Shown piece by piece: positions 27,743-36,609 of a stretch of 64,000 bases of DNA. The translations under genes and the position numbers were made by a program. A model generated the notes under the pieces. The model did not search any database and had not been told where the DNA came from. It was given only the letters and a program-made list of their open reading frames with translations. Numbering within the stretch: the first letter of the stretch is position 1; each line of letters opens with the position of its first letter. The stretch is from Naganishia liquefaciens (taxonomy: Eukaryota; Basidiomycota; Tremellomycetes; Filobasidiales; Filobasidiaceae), in the NCBI GenBank assembly GCA_013423385.1, contig BLZA01000030.1, positions 1,133,168 through 1,197,167 on the forward strand. The letters run 5' to 3'.

Positions 27743-30362
27743 CTAGAATCCTTGTCCGCTGGGCACGAACCTGCGGGGAGGGAGTCAGTACCCATGGCAG
27801 GTCCGCTGGCGAATTGCTTACCCGAGATTGTATATCGCTTCCTCAAAGTCCTTCAGAAGCGGGTGATCTCGCCACCAGATCTCCTGTAAAAGCAAGACGA
27901 ATGAGCGCTGTGTATGTGGCCCAAATGGCTATGCCTACCTCAATTGGACTATCTCCCCAGTCAGGCTGAACCGCACCGCCTTCCTCATTGCCGATGCTGT
28001 GCGATGCCTCCCTTTGTTCTGCCAAGAGCAACGGCTTCGGCTTGCTGGGTCCCGGTTCACCAGCTTCCGTTGCCAGTCGCTTCTCTTCCTCCCATTCCCG
28101 CTCGAGGCGTTCCCTGTCCTCGCGAAGAGAATCCCGATGCGCCTCCTCTGCTTTCTGAACGACTTCTGCGCGAGGGTCCTGGTAATTCAGGTCGATACTA
28201 CGAGATGTCAGTATACGGAAAACGACAAACTTAACAAGACGTACCACAGGGCTGATATCCATCCACCATGAAAGTTGGCCTTGACTCCACGCTCCCGAGC
28301 CGCCCTCCGCCTGATCTCTTCTCTCGCCGGTGCGCGGGCGTAGCCTTCATCGTCAGCGTCAGCCAGCATATCACAGTCGGTGTCGCCGATCCCGGGCAGA
28401 TGCAAGTCGTGATCGCTGTACGATAATTCGTGAGCATGAGCGTGTTTGCGTTCAGGCGGGAAAGCGTTGAAAAGCGGCATCTGCTTCATTCGACCCCAGG
28501 AGAATCCACGACCGATACCCGAGGGGATTTGCTTCATAAGATTGTAGTGGATGAAGAGCGGATCGCCATACGCGTCGAACTGAGTCATTGTGTGGCCGCA
28601 CCAACCGCTCGCTGCAATCGGGTGAGCCTGTAATCCTCGAGCTTCCCGCCAAACTGACCAGTGTTACCAGCCAGAGCACTCGCTGCAACCCATCGGGCAG
28701 GCACGCCCCAGCGTTTTCGTAAAGCGAGCAAGGCCCATCGGAAGATGTCCTTGTCGCCGTCGGAGAACCAGAAAAACCAGTGGTGATGTTCGAGCATGTA
28801 TTGCGTGAGCAACTGAGGCGTATCAGCATTGACTCATTCCGAGCTGGGACCGGACTCACGAAGACATCCAGGTGATATTTCTTATCCACAAAGATCTGCC
28901 CGGCCTCCATTTCCCACTCGTTCCTGCACCGGATACCCAAGATCGCCCACATCGGATTGTTTGCGCTTGTCTTCCAATAGTCTGGCGTCGCCCAGAATCG
29001 CGTCCGGAGATATGACGGGCTGTCAAACATGTATTCCGGATCTCGCAGTGGGATGGAGTCACTGTCAAGATACAGCACCTCCCGCCACGGGCACTGCACG
29101 ACCGCAAGCGCCTTCAAGTGATACGATTTCGTCTTACCGGCGTCTTTTGACTGACCAGTCGCTTCGACTAGCTGGACGGCGAGTTCGTCGAGTTCTTGCC
29201 GGATTGGGTCGTCATCCGCAGGCCGTTCCGAAGGGAAGTGGTAGACTTGCACAGGTAGAGTAGTGCCTTGTTGACGCATGTAGGCGACGGACCATTTGAC
29301 GCGCTGGAGAGTGTCTGCGTTGCCGGCTACCATGACGATTCTAACGGTAAGAGCGAAGAGAAATCAGTGCTCTGCTAAAAATCATTGGAAAAGCCAAATG
29401 GTACACCGCAAAGTTGCTGCGACACACTATTCAGAGCCAGGACAATGGGACTATGACTTACCCTCTTCCCTGGCCAAACGCCTCCAACCTGTTCTTCTTG
29501 ACAACCTCTTCGCGCATCCACCCGATCATCTGCATCCTTGTTTCCCACAAGCTCGTCCGGTTCATGGTGCCCCAGACCCTATACGCACAGAACTTTCAGA
29601 GTAAGCACGATGTTGTAGATGTTGAAGAACACAAACTCACGCGCTGGCGTACTGCGGCATATGCGTATTCATCTGGTGCCCCACACTCGCGCAGCTTTCC
29701 CTGTTCAACGCATTGAATGCCCCCATCTCGAGCTCCTCATGTATCGCGCCATCCAAGCCGAGATGCAATCCAGGTCCACGTCCTCCAGGTGACAATTCCC
29801 AATGCGTGAGACGGACATCGAGCGGTGCGTCGAGCGGTAAGGCTTCCGACGAAATATCGATTTCGCGGTTCAGGTGGGCGTTCTTGAGCGGGCTTGGAGA
29901 TGCACCAGTGTCTGCCGGGGGAGCAGCCCAATGAGGGTTTGGTCCCGGGTATTGGTACTCGTTTTGAGCGAGACCTTTTAGCTTCGGGTGGAGCAGGCGA
30001 CCGGGGATGGCATGGCCTGCGTCGCGGGTATAGTTGAAAGGGAGAGCGCGGTATGCTGAAGCTGCAACCGGAGAGCGCGTCTGCAATTGATGGATGCCGA
30101 GAAGGAGGACAGTCGCCCCGAGGAGGAGGAATATGATCCGCTTCGGGCTGAGGAAGCGGAGACGGGGCAAGACTGGCGCGGCGGACACGGGCTTCTCCAT
30201 GCTGAGTGACGGCCCACCGAGTGCCACGGGACTGAGGAGCGGCGTTTTCGCGCTGAAAAAGGTGGTGGCTGGGATATCAACGTGCAGCCCGGCAGGTTTC
30301 ATCCTTTTCTTTTGTTGTGCCTTGGCCCTTCTATCTGTAGCAGAAGTCGGCGACGCCGGCAT
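27743..30362 (-). CDS. MNN2-type alpha-1,2-mannosyltransferase (GT71)
   Basis: Golgi type II membrane mannosyltransferase expected to branch mannan or N-glycan outer chains using GDP-mannose. Eight exons in phase: 30362-29641, 29578-29462, 29340-28860, 28812-28659, 28611-28245, 28197-27939, 27883-27822 and 27770-27743 (about 729 residues). After a basic cytosolic segment there is one helix (about residues 76-93, IIFLLLGATVLLLGIHQL), then a Pro-rich stem. The catalytic part has WGTMNRTSLWETRMQMIGWM, GIVMVAGNADTLQ, the DxD-type metal site YLDSDSIPLRDP (near residue 370), FWATPDYWKT, EMEAGQIFVDKKYHLDV, WFFWFSDGDKDIFRWALLAL and CGHTMTQFDAYGDPLFIHYN. These are hallmarks of the Mnn2/Mnn5/Mnt-type family (Pfam Mannosyl_trans3). 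The intron 28658-28612 is needed to join AGNT to the CGHTM block. The start is the only ATG downstream of an in-frame stop. Confidence 0.9.
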
Positions 30363-31051
30363 CGTTATCTTATATTTGCAGCTCACTCTCCATGGGATTT
30401 ATTTTTACCATCCCGGGCGATCGACCGCTGCTGCGTCATGTCTGCGCGGCAGTTATTCCGCAGCCAAGCGCGCGTGGCTTGTTGCGGAGGCTACGGCAAG
30501 GCTGGCTGCGACCGAAACGGGTCTGTGCGATCAACGTTCGCCAAGAGGGCCCTTAAAATCTGCAGGCAGACATTTCTCGGTCTTTTTCTTTTATCTCAAA
30601 ACTGAGAATGACTATCCAGACAGGGTATTGGGCTAATCGGATTTTGATGTACGCGTTCAGGCCACCGGAGTTCCTCCATATGTTGCGAATGTCCCCATTC
30701 TGCTTGGTCGACTCTCAGAATTCTACCATCGCGATGCATGCCAGGTTATCATCGCTATGCAGTGTCTGACATCACTGTGACAAGTCAACATATTGATTTT
30801 ATGTCTATGTATATCTGTGGGTCACAGCCAAGATCAAACAAAGACCTCGAATCAGGCAGTATATTTGCGGATCTTGGCGGTTCTGAATTCAATGACGCTA
30901 TACACACCATTAAATCCATTGTCTTTGTAGAAAGACAGCTTGTATCTAGTAGCCAGCTGGGATGTGGCTGTACCCGCGGTACACACTATGACATCTGATG
31001 GCTGGTCTACAGTAAGCGTCGCCTTGCAATAGCCGCCTGGCGCGGTGCAAA
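30363..31051. other. Intergenic, left edge of the repeat-rich island
   Basis: The promoter of the mannosyltransferase lies here. The sequence turns AT-richer from about 30.6 kb. An 86-codon frame at 30738-30998 is not convincing as a gene. Confidence 0.5.
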
Positions 31052-31247
31052 GGTCATTGCACCATACTACATCGTATCATAGTGCATTGCACTTAGTACA
31101 TTGCACCATAGTGCATTGCACCATCACTAGTACATTGCACCATAGTGCATTGTAACATAGTGCATTGAGCCAAAGTGCATCGCACCAAAGTGCATTGTAC
31201 CATAGTGCATTGAACCATAGTGCATTGCACCATCACACATTGTACTG
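31052..31247. repeat. 15-bp minisatellite, CATAGTGCATTGCAC unit
   Basis: About a dozen diverged copies of a 15-mer with consensus CATAGTGCATTGCAC, a few shifted by insertions such as TCACTAGTA. The core GTGCATTGCAC is nearly palindromic. Copies differ by one to three bases, so the array is not very recent. One phase reads as repeated Met-Val-Gln-Cys-Thr on the minus strand, an artefact of the unit length being divisible by three. Confidence 0.93.
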
Positions 31248-31564
31248 AGTACATGACTCCATAGTCCAAGCCACCACGTAGCCTAATCATATAGGTATAT
31301 ATAGCTGGCTTTTCAGACCTGTAATAGCTCTCATGCTCTATGATACACCCTTTGATTCACCTTTAATCCCGAAGCTACCTCGAGTGCAAGACTTCTCAGG
31401 ATTAGCTACCCTCGTCTTCCACTTAAGGTATTCTAAGTCCTAGCTTACGTAATAAGAGTACATCGTTAGTGCTGGATCCCTTATACAAGTTGGTATAGTC
31501 TTGCTCTCGCAACACTAACTACTTGTCCGCGACATGCTGGCGACATTGACAAAATTTTGCATGG

Positions 31565-32126
31565 TTGTCCGGCAGAAACTTCAAACTCAGGTGTCAACTG
31601 AGAGATTTATTACACAACGAAGTCCTTTCCGAAGCTCGAAAGATTGTGACGGAAGGTGGTACCTTGAGCCCGAAATTGAAGGAAGAAATCAGAAGGGTCT
31701 TCCTCGATAAGCTGGGTGATCTGAAAGAATATGAACAGGCTGAGAATAGCTGGAAGTTACGCCGGGAGTACATCCGCTTGCGCTGGCAGAAGTATCACGA
31801 ACAATTCGACTACTGTCAAAGAAAGCTGGAAGGTCAATCGGACTTCACCTGGAAGCAGCTTGTGGGAGCAAGCTCCTCCTTCCATGTTCAGAGACGGCGC
31901 TACGTCAGACACCAATCTCTATGTAGACGGTACTAGCGATGTGAAAACCGACGACACAGTGGGCCATTCAATCGAAACCGCAGCCCATAGCAAGCCCACC
32001 GCCCCCGATGCATCGCTCAACGACTCATTCGAGATTGTTCAGTCTTCTGGAGGCAAGACCCGCTCTTTGTCTTCCAGGTTGTCTTCGTTTTTAAGTTTGA
32101 CCAAACGCAGTGGCGACAAGTCATGA
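31565..32126 (+). CDS. Possible small gene in two overlapping frames
   Basis: Not recognised. From 31565 one frame encodes a charged, helical stretch (LRDLLHNEVLSEARKIVTEG, then KLKEEIRRVFLDKLGDL, REYIRLRWQKYHEQFDYCQR). At about 31870 the convincing sequence moves to the next frame and runs to the stop at 32124 (DTNLYVDGTSDVKTDD, then LNDSFEIVQSSGGK and a basic end). The switch is too tight for a normal intron: the only candidate (gtgggagc...gttcag) is 30 nt. So this is either a gene with an unusually short intron, a frameshifted relic, or a sequence error. The first codon in the open frame is TTG; a real start would need an upstream exon. It sits beside the minisatellite and TTAGGGG copies, as a subtelomeric gene would. 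Confidence 0.4.
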
Positions 32127-32272
32127 ATTTTCGGCGATATTCTGGTGATGACTTATGTACTTAGTCTAGAATGCTCCTTAGTAGTAGGTCGATCTACCGC
32201 CAGTGGTAGAAGAGTATACTCAGATTACGATTAACCGAAGCATTTGTAGAGGAACTCGGATTATCCGTACCC

Positions 32273-32334
32273 TTAGGGGTTAGGGGTTATTGAAGTTATG
32301 TGTGTAAGAAGGATTATGCATAGGGTTAGGGGTG
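32273..32334 (+). repeat. Short telomere-like TTAGGGG copies
   Basis: Two tandem TTAGGGG heptamers at 32273-32286 and a further ttaggggt preceded by taggg at about 32321-32333. The G-rich strand is the plus strand, the orientation of a right-hand chromosome end. The match is exact but short, so chance cannot be excluded on this array alone; the CCCCTAA array at 35274 makes it more credible. Confidence 0.6.
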
Positions 32335-32495
32335 TATCAGATACAAACATTGACTTAACGTATACATTCAAAGACTATTCTACCAAAACCAAAGAAAATA
32401 GCACTCTATATAGGAACAACAGATCCAGACCAACTTGTAATCTTAGAGATAGGGGTGGCGAAATCAGATTTTATTGTTTGACGCGCAAGCTCAAT

Positions 32496-32666
32496 TGTTG
32501 TGGAATCGCCAACTCAAGTCCTCTAGTTCTGATGCGATCCCCAAATATACTATCGACGGGTTATCCGACGAGAATGTCCCATTATAGCGAATACGAAACA
32601 AAAAACAGCAACTTGTAAAATATAGGCGTCGGAATGTCATGCCTCGCCACCGATGACGTCAGTACA
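32496..32666 (+). repeat. Diverged LTR-like dispersed repeat, copy A
   Basis: About 170 bp that recurs in the same orientation at 34276-34446. Shared blocks include tggaatcgcc near the start, gttatccgac, ccattatagcga, caacttgta with aatatagg, aatgtcatgc, and tgacgtcagtaca at the end. The element starts TGTT and ends CA, as LTRs do, but I see no clear target-site duplication. Old solo-LTR-like fossil or other short repeat; not intact. Confidence 0.5.
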
Positions 32667-34275
32667 CGCCTACATGAGTAGAGATACCGGCTATCTCGGC
32701 TACTCTACGAAGAGCAGACTGTGCGCCAAGTGCAGATTGTGCACCAAGTGCAGCAAGTTCATCAATTCAGATATTTCCGATAGTTTATGGTTGAGCTCTC
32801 AGTTAAATTTGTTATCACCCTTTTGTTGTAACCAAGTAGCTTGTTTACTTGGATTTGTACTCGATTCGCGACTGTCTTGACTATAGCTACCATTGTACAG
32901 CTCACATGCGCCTCTCCTATCCTTGTACCCGACGATGACAGCAATTATGTCCTTTGTACCTATTATTAGTCACAAGTGACATAGGCTCTGTCATGGACAT
33001 AAGTTATGTCCATCGGATCCAAAGCTGAAGACACAGTCTCTGTCTTTCTGCGGATGCGCCTCCCAAAGGTAGTATTGGGATATGTCTATATAAGGAGAGC
33101 CAAAGTTGTACCTTTTCATAGCCTCATGTCTATGGAATCACGCTTGATCTCACCTAATCGGTGGCAAGAGTCACTCTCCTCCCCTTCTGAGTTGGATAAG
33201 AAGCATAATTCTGTTTGAATGGACCCACCAGAACCTCGTACTGTACTTAGTCGCATTACTCCATAGTGCCATCTAGTACAACGCTACCTAGGTCTTTTAC
33301 AGCCTCAGACAAGAAGATCTAATTTCGCGACCTCCAGCTACAAGATTGCAGGCTGGATCTGTTCTATTATATAGCTATTTTATGAGGCAAAGGTATTCCA
33401 GTCAAAGTTACAAGGGCTAACACAGTCATTCGGATGACTCCCAGTGCGGTGCGGTGAGGCTCGGCGCGGCGTCTTGAACACCAGCGCGTTGCGGCGATTC
33501 CGCACCTAGGATCAGCACGCTCTCTATAGAACTTCCCCCCTAATCGAATCCTCGTCTCGAGGATCTCCAAGCCTTCCAAAGGGCGATCCACCTATGGTCC
33601 GGTAAATAGTGCCACATAATAGCTCGTTTTTTTTCCAGATCGTCATGAGCGCGGAAGGATGAGCGGATTTTTTATGCGCGCACGCGCGGGCGTCTTTTCC
33701 AATATTGCCGCAACCCGCGTCGTAGCCCGAAGACTTGATTTGTCAGAGTCTCGGGGGGTCGGTGGATCCGGCGGCAGGAAAGTATAATCAGGCAGACGCA
33801 ATCGACGCGGCGAGTCCCGAAATGTCGTACGATGTTGTCCGACGTGATGAAAGAGACTTTGTCGACACGATGATCACCTCTGTCAGCCTCAGTGATCTGG
33901 GCCATTTCATAGTCTTGGAGCGAAATCGAATTCTGCACGCCTCAGAATGTCATTTCGTCGTCCAACCAAGCCTGCAAGATCTCTTTTCGAAATTGTTGGG
34001 AAAAGCGTGATTACTCCATCGTTCATGTCAGCTCTCGGGACTTGAATCGCGTTCGAAGCCTCTGAGGGCGCGCGCGACGAATGACCATGCATTGGGAGGC
34101 CGGCGTCCTCGGTGTTGTCGATGGCAAGACCTCCTCGTACAGCTGTTGACATGAGATGGGCTGCTGGAGATCTGGCGGCAGCGACCTCCTCTGCCGTAAG
34201 ACGACTAGCTGTGTCGAAATCTTCGGCGAACGAAAGGCGCGAGACGCTTGAAGAGTCCCACGTCCCCATTGTTGT
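32667..34275. other. Gene-poor AT-richer stretch between the repeat copies
   Basis: 1.6 kb without a convincing gene. Minus-strand frames at 33672-33938 and 33907-34269 have protein-like patches (for example FDTASRLTAEEVAAARSPA) but no start, splice signals or family features, and may be a decayed gene fragment. Confidence 0.4.
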
Positions 34276-34446
34276 CTGTTATGGAATCGCCCACTCGACA
34301 TTTCTAGTTATCAAACAGTGTGCAATTGTACTTGTAACCAGTTATCCGACCAGAGTTTTCCATTATAGCGAGTTCGACACAAAACAACAACTTGTAGAAT
34401 ATAGGAATCAAAATGTCATGCTTCACCACCTATGACGTCAGTACAC
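34276..34446 (+). repeat. Diverged LTR-like dispersed repeat, copy B
   Basis: Second copy of the repeat at 32496-32666, about 1.78 kb away in direct orientation. By eye roughly three quarters of positions match in the shared blocks, so both are old. Nothing between them resembles retrotransposon coding sequence. Confidence 0.5.
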
Positions 34447-34648
34447 AACTGCAAGACTTCAAACGTCGACGATTTGCGAGCACTCGCGCAACTGGCACGA
34501 GCAAGTGTCACGTGAACAAAACGACTAAGGCATTCTCGCGGAACTCATAATGACGTGTCACCGCCGGCAACGATCAAGTCCGCGAGTAGATGAATCCTAA
34601 CTTGCATTGTAGTTACCGACTCTGGAACTCACTCACGTGCACCTGTAG

Positions 34649-34779
34649 GCATCCAAGCATCCAGATATCCAGACGTAGAGATATCCAGCCATCCAGATGC
34701 CCGGACATCCAGCCTTCCAGACGTCCGGACATCCAGCCATCTGGACATCCGGGCACCCAGACGACCAGACGTCCAGATC
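34649..34779. repeat. CATCCAGA/CGTCCAGA short-unit minisatellite
   Basis: A run of degenerate 8-9-bp units built on ATCCAGAC, ATCCAGCC and GTCCGGAC. The motif CCAG or CCGG recurs every 8-9 bp. It encodes Pro-Asp-Ile-Gln-Pro-Ser-type repeats in one frame, which I regard as a by-product. Confidence 0.85.
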
Positions 34780-35273
34780 CATGGGTGAATCTACATCTCC
34801 GGCAAATTAGTGAGCGAAATAGGAGAGGACCAACACCGGTCCAGGGAGTGAACAATTGTAACGCCACCAACGCGGTGGATATATAAGACATGCAAATCTC
34901 ACTCTTCTTTGCCTGGAAAAGGGAAAGAGAGGGGGAGGAAGTATCCATACATGACATTGCGATACCTTGATACTCATTCAAGGAATAGCTAACCTTCTGC
35001 AATCAGTATTCAAGCAAGCAACCAAGGCTTATAGTCGCTAAGACAGGTGTGCATTAAATACCAACTGTGTAGTACCGGGACAATATCAAGTGAGCTCTGT
35101 ACCTGTGACGTGCAAAAGGATTCAGGTGAGTAACAGGTCCAGGCTTTAACACCAGGAAGAAGGCGGTAAGTGCACGAGTGTCCTTTCTTTCCTCCAAGAC
35201 GTGCGCTGACGCAGCCTCATTCGCTTCTATAGTGGCGAGTATTTCATCCGCACCATCCTGCTGTGTACACATC

Positions 35274-35321
35274 GCCCTAACCCCTAACCCCTAACCCCTA
35301 ACCCCTAACCCCCAACCCCCA
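35274..35321 (-). repeat. Interstitial telomere-like array (CCCCTAA)n
   Basis: About five perfect CCCCTAA heptamers in tandem (TTAGGGG on the minus strand) followed by two CCCCCAA variants. The C-rich strand is the plus strand, the orientation of a left-hand chromosome end, so it faces the TTAGGGG copies at 32273-32334. Telomere repeats of the TTAGGG(G) class are normal in basidiomycetes. This tract is 48 bp, far too long for chance. Confidence 0.9.
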
Positions 35322-35892
35322 AGACGACCGGGAGCAGAGCGGAGCAGAATAGGCAACAGGAATGGCGTGTGACATCTACAGAGTGTCTACACAGTGTACA
35401 ATGTGGACCCTCAAGTCCGACGGCGTCTGGCCCAACGGCGGCCGACCGTCTGCACTCCCCTCCCCGACTGTAAAGCTCCTTAGTACGGGGCGCCAACTAA
35501 CGGCCTTGTATGACTAAGCAGTGACCGATTATGAGATCGGATGAGTCCGGCTACTCTCGGAATATCCGGAGAAACTGGCTCGTTCAACGATCTTCTACTT
35601 CGGTGTCAGAACTGAGACAATGACAAGTGCTAGGGCGGGGCTGAAGACAAGGGAACAGTGATCGTGCGGTAATGTTAACTACGACTAGCGAGACTGGCGA
35701 GACGAGTTGTAAAGGCAAAGCAATGCTAAGCCAGTGACGCTTCTAGTTTGGGTGGCAAAGCGTGATTCAATAGAATGGGTTTCTACTGTACAAATGAATT
35801 GAACTTCATTATATAGACGTCGGGATTGGTGGCAAACTGAAGTTTGCACAAGGGAACCCTTGATCCCTTCGAATGTAAACTGTCAATGCGAG
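35322..35892. other. No gene recognised
   Basis: 570 bp flanking the telomere-like array. Only short frames, none with a family feature. Confidence 0.45.
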
Positions 35893-36052
35893 AGCTGCAA
35901 AGGCTGCAAGTCGTGCACTGGCAAATCGGGCAGATTTGGCTAACTAGATAGAAGTCAGCTAGTTGCAGGGAGCCCAAGAACCCTGATGAGAAATGCATGT
36001 CACGGCAGAAGCTGCAAAGGCTGCAAGTTGTGCAATAACAGAATGGGCAGAA
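35893..36052 (+). repeat. Direct repeat, two ~42-bp copies
   Basis: Copies at 35893-35934 and 36010-36052 share agctgcaaaggctgcaagt, then gtgca and gggcaga. Weaker similarity extends about 30 bp to the left of both, so the duplicated block may be about 75 bp. No gene covers it. Confidence 0.75.
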
Positions 36053-36609
36053 GCAGACTTAGCTTGAAATCTGGAGGGGGATTTGGGCACTTGATGGCTC
36101 GTTTACCTCCTGTCAGGCGGGGCTCGCTGGCGAGGCTCGCAATGCGCGCGATGCGGGCGGCGGAAGCAACAGTGGCAGCCGCCGGGGAGCGAAACCTGAC
36201 ATCTAGTCTAGCAGCTGTGAGGTGAATGACGTCTACAGAGCAGCTCTTCAGCTGAGCTCGTAAGCGATACAGGATAAGCTAGAGTTCAGCTGAATTACAA
36301 GTACAAGTCAAAAGAGATTACAAGTGCAGAGCTAGCTAGAAAGGACCTTTTGTATTCGGTTTATCTTTTCTGCTACTGTACAACAATTCGGTAATTCCAT
36401 TCTCAATCCTCTTTTGTCCCGCTTATCCTACTCGTTGTCCAAGTGCGCGAACATCTCAAGAAGAGGGGCGAGAGGGGCGTGCTGGCCTTCAGCAAGAGCT
36501 GGGCAGCAGCGTTAGTCCTCTTACAGTCCTCTTACATCAAGCCTGTCTTCGGCACTACGACTTCCTCACCGCAGGACCCCATGGACCTCGGGAGGCTCTG
36601 CAGGAGCTC

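Noticed and set aside
30738-30998. 86-codon plus-strand frame
   Set aside because: No upstream or downstream exon, no domain, lies in AT-rich intergenic sequence.
31052-31247. CRISPR-like array
   Set aside because: Units are contiguous and diverged without spacers, and the genome is eukaryotic; it is a minisatellite.
33672-34269. Minus-strand gene between the LTR-like copies
   Set aside because: Some protein-like patches, but no start, no consistent frame and no family; at most a relic.
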